A stretch of 64,000 nt of DNA from Sambucus nigra (lineage: Eukaryota > Streptophyta > Magnoliopsida > Dipsacales > Adoxaceae). Made by a program: the position numbers and the translations under genes. The stretch's first letter is position 1, and each line of letters begins with the position of its first letter. The stretch covers positions 448,887,219-448,951,218 of the forward strand of contig OX422211.1 in assembly GCA_949130495.1 (NCBI GenBank). The letters are read 5' to 3'. Of this stretch, positions 34,590 through 46,720 are shown piece by piece. The notes beneath the pieces are model-generated. The model saw only the letters and a list, made by a program, of their open reading frames with translations, had not been told where the DNA came from and ran no database searches.

Positions 34590-37500
34590 ACAAATCGGGA
34601 GACCCGGGGCTACGCGGTCAGTTCCTACAAGTTAGATTGGTCCCGTGCGAGGTGTTCGTGCCTCCTACGGGGTCGATTGGGGGCCGGTTTAGGTTTTCAC
34701 CCTTTAATAACATGTTTTTAAGTTTAAGTGTTGATTTTTTTATATTATCGTCTTATTCACAAACCGGGAGGCCCGGGACTACGCTGTCAGTTCCTACAAG
34801 TTATATTGGTCCCGTGCGAGGTGATCGTGCCTCCTACGAGGTCGATTGGGGGCTGATTTGGGTTTTCACCCTTTAACGGTCCGTTTCTAATTCTAAGTGT
34901 GATTTTTGCAAATTATCGTCATACTCTCAAATCGGGAGACCCTGGACTACGCGGTCAGTTCCTACAAGTTACATTGGTCCCGTACTAGGTGTTCGTGCCT
35001 CCAATGGGGTCGTTTGGGGGTTGGTTTGGGTTTTCACCCTTTGACGGCTTGTTTTTAACTAAGTGTGATTTTGGAAAATTATCATCATACTCTCAAACCG
35101 AGAGACCCGAAACTAAGCAGTCAGTTCTTACAACTTACATTGGTCCCGTGCGAAGTGTCCGTGCCTCCTACGGGGTCGTTTGAGGGCTGGTTTGGGTTTT
35201 CACCCTTTAACGACAAATTTTAAGTTTTAAGTGTTGATATTTACAAACTATCATCCTATTCACAAACTGGGAGACACGGGACTACGCTGTCAGTTCCTAC
35301 AAGTTACATTGATCATGTACGAGGCGTTCGTGCCTTGATTGGGGTCAGTTTGGGTTTTCTCCCTTTAACGGCCTGTTTTTAACTCTAAGTATGATTTTTT
35401 GCAAATTATCGACATACTCTCAAACCGGGAGACCCGGGACTACGCGGTCAGTTCCTATAAGTTACATTGGTCCCGTGCGAGGTGTTCGTACCTCATACAG
35501 GGTCGTTTGGGGGCCGATTTTGGTTTTCACCCTTTAACGATATGTTTTTAACTAAGTGTGATTTTTGAAAATTATCGTCATAATCTTAAATCGGGGGACT
35601 CGGGACTATGCAGTCAGTTCCTACAAGTTACATTGGTCCCGTGCGAGGTGTTGGCGCCTCCTACGGGTCGTTTGGGGGTTGGTTTGGGTTTTCACCCTTT
35701 AACGGCATGTTTTTGAGCTTAAGTGTTGATTTTTACAAACTATGGTCCTATTCACAAACCGAGGGACCCGGGATTATGCTTCCAGTTCCTACAAATTACA
35801 TTGGTCCCGTGCGAGGTGTTCGTGCCTCCTACGGGGTCGATTGGGGGATGGTTTGGGTTTTCACCCTTTAATGACCTATTTTTAACTCTAAGTGTGATTT
35901 TTGCAAATTATCGTCATACTCTCAAACCGGGAGACCCGGGACTACGCGGTCAGTTGCTACAATTTACATTGGTCCCGTGCGAGGTGTTCGTGCCTCCTAC
36001 GGGGTCGTTTGGGGGCCGATTTTGGTTTTCACCCTTTGACGGCTTATTTTTAACTAAGTGTGATTTTTGCAAATTATCGTCATACTCTCAAATCGGGAGA
36101 CCCGGGACTATGCGGTTAGTTCCTACAAGTTACATTGGTCCCGTGCGAGGTGTTTATGCCTCCTACGGGTCGTTTGGTGGTTGGTTTGGGTTTTCACCCT
36201 TTAACGGCATGTTTTTGAGTTTAAGTGATGATTTTTGCAAATTATCATCTTATTCACAAATCGGGAGACCCGGGACTGCTCTTTCAGTTCCTACAAGTTA
36301 CATTGGTCCCGTGCGAGGTGTTCGTGCCTCCTACGGGATCGATTGGGGGCCGATTTGGGTTTTCACCCTTTAACAGCCTGTTTTTAATTCTAAGTGATAT
36401 TTTTTAAAATTATCGTCATACTCTCAAATCGGGAGACTCGGGACTACGCAGTCAGTTCCTACAAGTTACATTGGTCCCGTTCGAGGCGTTCGTGCCTCCT
36501 ACGGGGTCGTTTGCCGGTTAGTTTGGGTTTTCACCCTTTGACGGCTTATTTTTAACTAAGTGTGATTGATGCAAATTATCGTCATACTCTCAAACTGGGA
36601 GACCCAAGACTACGCGGTCAGTTCCTACAAGTTACATTGGTCCCGTGCGAGGTGTTCGTGCCTCCTACGGGGTCGATTGGGGATCGATTTGGGTTTTCAC
36701 CCTTCAACGGCATGTTTTTAAGTTTAAGTGATGATTTTTGCAAATTATCGTCCTATTCTCAAATCGGGAGACCCGGGGCTACGCGGTCAGTTCCTACAAG
36801 TTACATTGGTCCCGTGCGAGGTGTTCGTGCCTCCTACGGGGTCGTTTGGGGGTTAGTTTGGGTTTTCACCTTTTGACGGCTTGTTTTTAACTAAGTGTGA
36901 TTTATGCAAATTATCGTCATACTCTCAAACCGGGAGACCCAAGACTACGCGGTCAGTTCCTACAAGTTACATTGGTCCCGTGCGAGGTGTTCGTGCCTCC
37001 TACGGGGTCGTCAGGGGGCTGGTTTGGTTTTTAACCCTTTAACGGCATGTTTTTAAGTTTAAGTGATGATTTTTACAAATTATCGTCCTATTCAAAAACC
37101 GAGAGACCCGGGATTACGTTGTCAGTTCCTACAAGTTACATTGGTCCCGTGCGAGGTGTTCGTGCATCCTACGGGGTCGATTGGGGGCCAATTTGGGTTT
37201 TCACCCTTTAACCGCCTGTTTTTAATTCTAAGTGTGATTTTTGCAAATTATCATTATACTCACAAATCGGGAGACCCGGGACTATGCGGTCAGTTCCTGC
37301 AAGTTACATTGGTCCCGTGCGAGGTGTTCGTGCCTCCTACAGGGTCATTTGGGGGTAGGTTTTGGTTTTCACCCTTTAACGGCATGTTTTTAACTCTAAG
37401 TGTGATTTTTACAAATTATCATCATATTCACAGACGGAGAGACCCGGGAGTACGCGATCAGTTCTTATAAGTTACATTGGTCCCGTGCGAGGTGCTCGTG

Positions 37501-38602
37501 CCTCCTATGGGGTCGTTTGGGGGCTGGTTTGGGTTTTCATCCTTTAATGGCTTATTTTTAACTATAAGTGTGATTTTTGCAAATTATCGTCATACTCACA
37601 AATCGGGAGACTCGGGACTACGCGGTCAGTTCCTACAAGTTACATTGGTCCCGTGTGAGGTGTTCGTGACTCCTACGGGGTCGATTGGGGACCGGTTTGG
37701 GTTTTCACCCTTTAAAGGCTTGTTTTTAAGTCTAAGTGTTTATTCTTGTAAATTATCATCATATTCTCAAATCGGGAGACCCGGGACTACGCGGTCAGTT
37801 TTTACAAGTTAGATTGGTCCCGTACGAGGTGTCCGTGCCTCCTACAGGGTAGTTTGGGGGCTAATTTGGGTTTTCAACTTTTAACGGCTTGTTTTTAAGT
37901 TTTAAGTTTTAAGTGTTCATTTTTGCAAATTATCGTCCTATTCTCAAATCGGGAGACCCGGGACTATGCGGTCAGTTCCTACAAGTTACGTTGGTCCCGT
38001 GCGAGGTGTTCGTGCATTTGGGAGCGGGTTTAGGTTTTCACCATTTAACAGTTTGTTTTTAAGTTTAAGTGGTGATTTTTGCAAATTATAATCATATTCT
38101 CAAATCGGGAGACCCGAGACTACGTGTTCAGTTCTTACAAGTTACATTGGTCCCGTACGAGGTGTCTGTGCCTCCTACGGGATCGTTTGGAGGCTGGTTT
38201 GGGTTTTCACCCTTTAACGGCTTGTTTTTAAGTCTAAGTGTGATTTCTGCAAATTATCGTCATATTCTCAAACCGGGAGACCCGAGACTACGCGGTCAGT
38301 TACTACAAGTTACATTGGTCCCGTGCGAGGTGTTCGTGCCTCTTACGGGGTCGTTTGGGGGTTGGTTTGGGTTGTCACCCTTTAAGGGATTGTTTTTAAG
38401 TTTAAGTGTTGATTTTTGCAAATTATCGTCATATTCTCAAACTGGGAGACCCGGGACTACGCGTTCAGTTCCTACAAGTTACATTGGTCCCGTGCGAGGT
38501 GTTCGTGCCTCCTACGGGGTCGTTTGGAGGCTGGTTTGGGTTTTCACCCTCTAACCGGAAGACCCGCAACCACGCGGTCAGTTTGTACAAGTTACATTTC
38601 CT
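34590..38602. repeat. ~168-bp satellite array, 25 monomers, with trimer higher-order structure
   Basis: The word CAGTTCCTACAAGTTA, or a close variant, marks each monomer: 34619, 34788, 34956, 35122, 35291, 35449, 35615, 35783, 35951, 36117, 36285, 36453, 36619, 36788, 36954, 37123, 37291, 37459, 37627, 37796, 37972, 38129, 38297, 38465, with a truncated last copy at 38579. Spacings run 169, 168, 166 in rotation over most of the left half, and the spacer segments alternate in the same order. The conserved half is clearly richer in G and C than the surrounding DNA. It lies wholly inside the CACTA element. Confidence 0.95.
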
Positions 38603-40529
38603 TGATTCTATATGTTTTCACTAAGAAGTTATGTTGAAACCCTTATTCATGCCTATATACATATTTTTTGTGTTTTATAAATATAAGACAATAATTTTCA
38701 TAACTTCAAACAAACATCTATAGAAGGAAATTGTTATCATTTATTTAATATGAAAAATAATTTCAGTGCTAAACACATAATGTCAAAACAAACGGTGCCA
38801 TATGCAAATTTAAAACAAGATGACACTAAGATATTGACCATTAGAAAATCACCATACCAGCTCTCTGCAGAACGCCAGGCTGATTTCCTTCAGAAAATAA
38901 GGTATAAGATGCACTATTTAGGGGTATCCAAGGTCGCGAGATGTAATTTAGTAGTAGCTTGCGAACAACCAAGCCAACCAAAGAGTTTTCCTTCATATGA
39001 AATAGCAAATTAATAACCCAACAATAATGTTTTTATTTTATAAAAAATAAAATATATCATAAAGGATAAAAAGAGGAGGTACAATGGATTAAAGAAAAAG
39101 GGGAGGTACAATGGGTTACCCAACAATAATATCAAAAGATTTTAAGATGGAATAAAAATTAAACCCCTTGTCACCTGAACCATCGTTGCATCTATGAATG
39201 GGTGAACATCATTTGGGCCTGGTGATGGCCCAGAAAGAAGCTGAGTAGACATGGCAATGAGCATGAAGTTAAACAGTTCATGATGTATCAGATATGTGTT
39301 GGGACTTCAAAAAAAAGGTACAAAATTAGGAAAACATAAACATTAAGCTAATAAAAAAGAAACGTGTTGAATAATCCACAACATACCTTACATCTACTTT
39401 GCCAATAAAGCTAAGCAGACTTTGCATAACGAGATTTTCAATATTTTGATATGCTTTTAGAGGGGAGAAACAATCAAAGAATGAACTAGAAAGCTGAAAA
39501 TTGGAGAAAGAATAATGGACCCCTTCAAATAGACAAAGTTCCAAGTTAAGAGTAACTAAGATGTTAAGAGTAATCCAACTCAAATAAAAAACTGAATATT
39601 AGAACTTCAACATCTCTGGATATGATTAACACCTAGCCTTAATTATTAGAACTTCAACTACTTTTTATTGAAATGCAATCAATGTGATTATGGAGACATG
39701 GTTAGGAAAGCCTATACTTACATGAACTTGAAGAAAAATAAAAATCTAGTTTCTCTTCTCAATTACGAGATCAATGCAAACTCTCAGGCAGTTTTAGGAA
39801 TCATTTCTATGAATACTTTTCCTTATAATGTTTTTAAAGGAGCAAACAACGTATCGAATACAACCTTTTGTCATCTAGTAACCGTCGAATCAAGTTTACA
39901 GTCGAATTTATGGATGGAAATGGGGTTTGGTAACTAAGGACCCGGTTTTGCCTCCAAGTACACCAGATGGATGGTAATATTCATAATTGCAATGAAAATG
40001 CAGGAAATTTTCCAGACCTGAAAGGCAAGGACAAGGAATCCTTCCATCTACCCACCTCGTGCTCAACTAGGGTATGAAATCTCTAAATAAAACCTTCTCC
40101 CAACTCCTAAAGATCAGAATCAAGGATCGTATCTAAGGAAACACATTCTATTAAATATAAGACAATATCAATACATATTCTGTTACAGTGTATACTTTTC
40201 AGTCAATTGTGATGTGTCATTTAGTAAATGAATTTATAAAAAATTGATTGTGAGTTAGTTATAGAATTCACGTGTCAAGTTATGGAATTCAAAACCCCTT
40301 TTTCCTACATTAATAATGTGCATCCTAAAGTTTAATGCATCAGATATTATCACTACAGTGTCAAAAAAATCTAAAGAAGAAAACCACCTTATCAAAGAAC
40401 CCCTGCTGCAGTTAGGCAGCTACTACTGTTACGCAACTACTGGTGCTTTTGTTATGCAGCTGAGGCTATTCTTATGGACTATTAAGCTGTCATTTATATA
40501 TAGGCACAACTATAACAGCTATATAGCTG

Positions 40530-40571
<42 letters not shown>

Positions 40572-42589
40572 CAGTTTGAAAGATAGTTACGGGCCAAGGG
40601 AGCAAGGAGACGTGTCCTCAAAAGATTGCTTAATTTTGTATCCATGGTATTTACTAGTAAGTTGAACGAATAATCCAAACGTGGAAACACATATGCATAT
40701 ATTTTAGTACTACACAGTTGTTCATTAAAACTAGTGACTTACAAATCCTAAAACATACTCATAACCATGAAATAAGATAGAAATAAATTATAGAATATAA
40801 GTTACCCCAAATTCTCCAAAATTATGGGTGTTGCGATTACCCTTAATAATGGAAATTCAATCCCCTGATTTTGTAACATATATGTCCTTAATGTGAAGCC
40901 CTAGACTTGCTTTATTAGTCCACACCGAGGCTTTCTCACAATGCATAAACATATAGACATATTTTTAAGTTACAAATTAGGGCGATTCTTAGGTGGGATA
41001 GGCCCCTAGGGGTCCTCGACCAAATATCATAAATCAAAATATAAACAATCGATAAAGTGTTCATTTAAAAATAACCACATAGTAGTAATTGGGCATCTAA
41101 CATCCATCCATAACATATAGAGGGTTATATAAATGCATCCCAATTATCCTTCGCCAAGTACATAAATATATTAACTAATCATTTTTAATTAAGTAAACAT
41201 ATAATTATAAAATGTCAGTGCCCTAACAATTAGCCATAGAACAAAATGAAACTAAAAGTACTATACAACTAGACCTTAGCATCAAAGGACTCACCAACTC
41301 CTAACTTGAGGAATCATACAATATAAAGGTATGAGCATTCAAATCTCTCAACAAGGGATGAGCAAAATATCCTCATACAGAACCTCATAAGTAAGTATCA
41401 TTGGAAAATCATATATATAGCTTAATGGAGTAATAACAACTTAATACAACATGATGATATGGACAAAATTATATAAAGGTAACTCAATGTAATAGAAGTA
41501 ACTTCCAAACCCTTAAACCTCAAATCTCAAAGTATCCAGAATCCATGGGCAATGGGCCACTTTTAGCCTAGAAATTACATTACAATCAAGATCTTTGCCT
41601 TTCCCAAGGTATTCTAAGTCAGACAAACCATCCCCCCTATGCATCCTATCATAGTCTCTATAGGACCTTTAACCATCATATGATTATTTCAGGATCTTTG
41701 GTTAGTCATGCCATAGTCTTCAACCTTCTCTCATGTCCACTTCCAGGATAAGTCCTCTACGTCATGCCATCAGCGCACTTATCCTATTTAATCTCTGCTC
41801 AGTAGTGAAGACCCATGCTAGCCCAATATGTCATTCAAATTCCAATGACTACAACAATACTGAACTAACGTGTTAGCACTTTCGCAATGAAAGCAAAATC
41901 CAACCAAGAAGAATATAATCAAAACATTAAGGAAAAAGAAAGCTAAAACGAGAGCAAAATCCCAACATCTGTGGCATAGATTTACATAGTCAATTACAGC
42001 CACAACGCCTCATACCCCTACATTACAAACGAGAATTTCAGAATTCATAAACCCAAATTAGAAATTACAACCAAACTAAAATATTAAAAACTCAAGAAAA
42101 AATAAATAAAAACAACAATTAGCACTACCACTCCTAAAACTAATCCCCTCCATTTCAACTTCAAGCCTAAAACAGCAATTACCAACTTCATCACCAGATC
42201 AGGATATCTGTCCCATCGATGCAAGATGAACAACTCAAAATCCAAGTTCTTTTCTAATTAACTCAAAATTTTAATGATGTTTTAATTTAGAAATGTGATT
42301 TGATTTAGAAAACAACATAGTTTGTTAATGAAAGTTAGCTGACTAATATAATGGAAGGATCATATTGAACCAAAATAATTACTCAAGGGACTAAATCGAG
42401 ACAAAATAAAGTTCAGGGACCATTTTAAAACTGGGCCTACTAAATTTGTAACTTACTCAACAAAATAAACACACAATAAAGGTCAATTTCATCACCGAAT
42501 GAAGAAAACACAAATGTAATCAAGGACATTTGAAGAACTTTACTGATTATTGAAACAAATAAACATTTATATAGGGTTTATATAAGACA
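38603..42589. other. CACTA internal AT-rich DNA without recognisable genes
   Basis: Short open frames (38750-39013, 39668-39937) show no motif I recognise. It contains a TA microsatellite at 40530-40570. No transposase domain was found on either strand. Confidence 0.45.
40530..40570. repeat. (TA)n microsatellite
   Basis: About 20 TA dinucleotides, flanked on the left by a small palindrome AACAGCTATATAGCTGTT. Confidence 0.95.
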
Positions 42590-42889
42590 TACCTATATTT
42601 GAACTGAATGTATGATTTGAAGAACTCCAACATCCAAAAACCCACTGAGATCGACGTCGAGAGAGACTGAGATCGACGTCGAGTTGATTTGGACAAGATT
42701 TTCCCTCTAAAACTCACATTGCCAATGCTCTACATATCGTAATGACCTGATGGTTCCGATTGGAGGCATCGAGAGAGGAGAGAGGATTTTCTAGAGCGTG
42801 AGAGAAAGAGAGCGGGAGGCTGAAATCGAGAGAGGAGAGAGAGAGGGAGGCCAAAAATAATTGAGGGGATTAATGTTTTTTAGGGTATT
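42590..42889 (-). promoter_or_regulatory. Possible 5' leader of a minus-strand CACTA transcript
   Basis: On the minus strand, just inside the right subterminal repeats, there is a CT-rich leader (CTCTCTCTCCTCTCTCG-type), an ATG in CTCGATGCCTCC, and a possible donor AGGTATGTC near 42590. A CTCGACGTCGATCTCAGT word occurs twice. This resembles the start of a CACTA gene, but no coding exon follows that I recognise. Confidence 0.28.
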
Positions 42890-43062
42890 TATATCTTATC
42901 CACGTGTTCTCAATTTTGGCACACTTTAAAACAGTGCCAAATTTTGGCACTGTTTTAAAGTGGGCCAAATTTCTATTAAACCTTGCCAAAATCTGGCACA
43001 GTTTTAAATTGTGCCAGATTTATAATATCAGGGTGTGCCAAATTGTTGTTTTTGGTGTAGTG
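42890..43062. repeat. Right subterminal repeats and terminal inverted repeat of the CACTA element
   Basis: The same TTTGGCAC and GTGCCAAA palindromic words as at the left end, ending GGTGTAGTG at 43062. Confidence 0.86.
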
Positions 43063-43734
43063 TTTAAGGCATCTTTGACTTAGAAAAATGTGAGTGAAAA
43101 ACTGAACATAAAGATATACATTTTTGAAAAATTTGTTTACAAAGTTTTCCAAAGCTAAAAACATAAGCATCCTTTCTATTTCAACATCCGGGTTTACATA
43201 ATTCTTATGTTATAGAGATCTTGATTTGCACCATTAGTTTTGTTCTTCCCTATTAAACAATTGATTTCTTGTTGATTGCGGTGAAGAAGCGATGGATTCC
43301 GTGTTCCTAATCGTTGACAGTTGTTGAGGCTATATCGATGGATAACGAAGCTACGTGGACTCGTGTGTTGTGGATGCTTATGTGGATTGACTCCTACATG
43401 GCACCCTGGAGGAGAAGTATAAGAGATGAAGAGGTGTCAAGGCTTTTGGTCATCGAGTCGTTGACTAAGATTGTATTCTTCCTTTGTAATTTTCATACCA
43501 TTGTGATTGTCTGGCCTAGGCCGTCTAAGGTTTTTTCCCTTAGTGGTTTCCTCGTACATCGGCGTTGTGAACTTGATTTACTTTATCTGCTTAATCTCAC
43601 TAGATGCATGTTTAGGATTAAGAAGATAAATTTGTTTAGTTAAATTGGTTGACATATTTGGTGCATAATAAAATTGAGAAAATTTTAAAAAGATTGTCTT
43701 TGCACAAAACACATACACAAAATGGCCTCCTCCA
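43063..43734 (+). repeat. 3' LTR of the copia element, right part
   Basis: It resumes with TTTAAGGCATCTTTGACT, matching the 5' LTR at 28503 (TACTTAAGGCG...TTTGACTC), and ends at CCTCCTCCA (43734) opposite CCTCCTCA of the 5' LTR. Together the two parts give an LTR of about 1.18 kb. Confidence 0.87.
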
Positions 43735-44845
43735 TTTTATATGATAATGTCTAGGTTGCAAGTCATACTAATCGCCAGAGTTCGACAATATACTTATTGT
43801 GGCAAACAAATGTAAGAAATTTCTTTTGAAATATTTTCTATCACTCAACTTAGTTTGTATATGTTCCGTTTTGTAAATAATGTTGTCATGGTGGTATCTT
43901 TACAAAATTAATTTTTTACATTATAGTTGAATGTAGTAAGCCCCTTTATTCATGCCAAATGCGTTGAGTTTTAAGATAAAAAACAAGTTTTAATATTACT
44001 TTCTAATCTGGACAATTTGATTTAGTAGCTTTTTCATCTAGATTCAATGATTTAATTATGCTATCTCATTATTGAAAAGGAGATTTTTTCGTAATGTTTA
44101 TTTTTTACTAATTTTTTTTTAAGTGAGGGTCTTATGCAGTATTTTGTGTTTTATCTTTTTAGAGTTTAGAAAATTAAGTCCTGATGTGAGTTGTTGTGCT
44201 GGGGCATTCATTAATTGTACATTGTTTTGGTATAAGATAAAATGTTTTTGCATTAGACGTAGTCTTGTTCTAAATGTGCCATAATTCAATGCTATATTAA
44301 TACCTTTTAGTAATTAATTCTGTTATGAGTGAGGTATTTTAATTGTTGTTAACTAATTAAGGTTGAAATATATTCATAGTTAAGTTTACCCATTTTATAC
44401 CACTAAATATTGGTAGTTTTAATATATGACCATAATCAAATGGTGTTATAATTAAAGTCTTTGTATTCTATGTGATATATGGATGGAATCTTTTTTAATA
44501 TTTATAGGCAAGCAAAAACAAACGACCTTAAGTAGTAATGGGACTTGCCATTTACCCTTCTTGCCTCCACTTGAAAATTTTCCCCAACTGGTCTTTAGGT
44601 GGTTAATTCAAGTTATTGGACTTCCTAAACAAACTAAAATTTATATTTAATGAGGCCTCCTATCATCCACCTCGGAGTAAATACTATCACATCTCTTACT
44701 ATTTTTAACTCTACATAGTTTTGAAGGAACATATTAATGATTTATTTTTTAACATTTGTTTATGTATTGTATTTTTTGATAAATTTTTTCAAATGAATCA
44801 AACAAAAAATTTATGATAGTTTGTGGTAATCAACAATGTTTTCAA
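43735..44845. other. Unassigned AT-rich DNA upstream of the TNP2 relic
   Basis: No motif recognised. It may be leader or intron of the CACTA element whose TNP2 relic follows, or its host DNA. No CACTA terminus was found here. Confidence 0.3.
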
Positions 44846-46720
44846 ATGGATAGCGATAACAGTTGGATGGAATTTTCAAGAGTTTTTTAACCTTATATTA
44901 AAGGAGTTAATGGGTTTCTTGATGATGCATTTTCCAATAAATACCTTGAGTTAGTGATCAAGTTACCATGTAAGAACTTTTGAAATACCATTAACCATAA
45001 AAGAGAAGTTGTTTATGAGCCTATCATTATGCATGGGTTTGTTAAGAATTACACTAGGTGGATTTATCATGCAAAATTTGCTCCATACACAATGGGAATT
45101 AGTGGAGAGGATATAGTGCATGACTCCAATACAAGAGCTGATATGTGCAAACTACTACATGATATATTTGGAAATCGAATTGAAGAGGGTATGCAATGTT
45201 ACGACCCATATAAAGACCAGGATGGGATAGATGAAAATGCATTAGCATTTTTCAAGTTGTTAAAATACGGGGAACATGAGTTGTACCCTATTAGTAAATC
45301 TTTCTCATCACTTTCATTTATTATTTGGCTCTTTCGTTTGAAAACAATTTATAAGTGGAGCCACACGTTGTTTAAAGCATTGCTTCAATTCTTAAAAGTG
45401 TCACTTCCAGAGGGTGAGGAATTTCCAGGTTCGTACTCTCAAGTAAGCAAAATGGTTAGTGATATGGGGTTTGATTATAAAAAAAATTCATACATGTCCA
45501 TTTGATTGTATGTTATATTGGAAAGATAACAAAGATCATGAGGATTGCATAAAGTGTCATACAGCAAGATGGAAGCAATTTTTAAGTGAGTCTAGTGATA
45601 AAGAAGCTAGGAATCGAAAAATTATGTCAAAGATTGTTAAGTACTTTCCACTCAAACTAAGGCTTCAAAGATTATTTATGTCATTGAAAACATCCTCCCA
45701 TATTAGGTAGCATGCTGAAGAACAAGATGATGATGTCATACAAAGACACCTCGCTAATTCTGAAGCATGGAAAACCTTTGATCAATAAAATCCAAATATT
45801 TTTAGTGATTGTCGCAATGTTAGGCTCGGACTAGCAACCAATGGCTTCAATCCATTTAAAATAATGAGCATTTCTCATAGCATGTCGCCTATTGTTTTAA
45901 TGATATATAACTTGCCTCCGTGGATGTGTATGAAACAACCTTATCTTATACTGTCTATGTTAATTGATGGTCCACGTGGCTGAGAAAATAATATTGATGT
46001 TTACTTGCAGGCTCTCATGAACGAGTTGAAAGAATTGTGGAATGATATCATACTTAATTACGATGCATCAACTGAAAAAATGTTTTGTATGCGTGCATCT
46101 TAAATGTGGACAATTAGTAACTTTCCTGCATATGTAAACTTGTTAGGTTGGGGTACCAAATGGAGATTGGACTTTCCTTATTGCAATAAGAACACTCGTT
46201 CACAATGGTTGAAGAATGAGAAGAAATTTTTCTATATGGGCCATCATTGGTGGTTGGATCATAACCATAAATTTAGAATTGATACTGTTGCTTTTGATGG
46301 GAAAGTCAAAAGAGAAGTGAATCCCACTCAAGTATCTGGGATAATATCTTGGAGAAGTTAAGGGTAATAAATAGAAATAATTATAAGGCTCAATCATCGG
46401 CGACAAAGAAAAGAAAAACAAGTACATGCGATGAAGGGAATGGTGATAGTTCTCTAAATTTGAAGAAAAACAGTATATTAAATTAACTACCATATTGGAA
46501 TGATCACTAGATTCGTCACAATCTTGATGTTATTTATGTAGAGAAGAATGTGCGCGATAACATACTTTGGACATTATGAAATGTTAATCGAAAATCAAAA
46601 GATAATATAAAGGCTCGTCGACACCTTGAGCACATGAGTATTCGAAAATCATTACACCCTAAAAACTTTCCAAATAACAAAGTACATTTACCACCAGTAT
46701 GCTTCATAATGAGTAAAATC
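44846..46720 (+). pseudogene. CACTA TNP2-type transposase (TNPD), broken, 3' end lost
   Basis: From ATG 44846 the transposase-associated N-terminal domain is readable: MDSDNSWMEF, GVNGFLDDAF, IMHGFVKNYTRWIYH. Then follow blocks typical of the TNP2 family: VSLPEGEEFPGSYSQVSKM, DCMLYWKDNKDHEDC (45459-45710), YFPLKLRLQRLFMS, VRLGLATNGFNPF near 45815, YNLPPWMCMKQPY near 45910, LDFPYCNK with HHWWLDH (46104-46361), and LEHMSIRKSLHPKNFPNNK with LPPVCF just before 46720. The protein catalyses CACTA excision and integration. At least four frame breaks and several stops inactivate it. At about 46720 the homology jumps to a LINE, so the 3' part of the gene is missing or displaced. Confidence 0.85.

Larger units (their letters stand above)
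33688..43062. mobile_element. CACTA (En/Spm-type) transposon without recognisable transposase, 9375 bp
   Basis: The left end reads CACTACACCAAAAATAGG and the right end, reversed, CACTACACCAAAAACAAC, giving terminal inverted repeats of about 14 bases with the diagnostic CACTA. Both ends carry subterminal palindromic repeats. TTTA flanks both sides (33684-33687 and 43063-43066), and the paralogous 5' LTR supplies the empty site near 28501-28510. CACTA elements normally make 3-bp duplications, so one T may be chance. Inside there is a 4-kb satellite array and AT-rich DNA but no TNP2 or TNPA homology, so it is non-autonomous. Confidence 0.9.
28123..43734 (+). mobile_element. Ty1/copia-type gag-only retrotransposon, interrupted by a CACTA element
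   Basis: Paired LTRs (28123-29173, and 33179-33687 continued at 43063-43734) enclose a primer site, a broken gag and about 2 kb without recognisable pol. Gag type, primer site and the GGGGAGATTT polypurine tract fit a copia element. With no protease, integrase or RT visible it is either a non-autonomous gag-only element or a deletion derivative. The 3' LTR is split by a 9375-bp CACTA transposon. The 5' LTR lacks about its first 85 bases, so the left target duplication is lost. Confidence 0.82.

Noticed and set aside
34637..38624. Chain of plus-strand ORFs of 60-216 codons as a repeat-protein gene
   Set aside because: They coincide exactly with satellite monomers of length divisible by 3, occur in more than one frame, and have no start region or flanking gene structure.
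38750..39937. ORFs in the CACTA interior as transposase exons
   Set aside because: No TNP2, TNPA or other motif could be seen in their translations.
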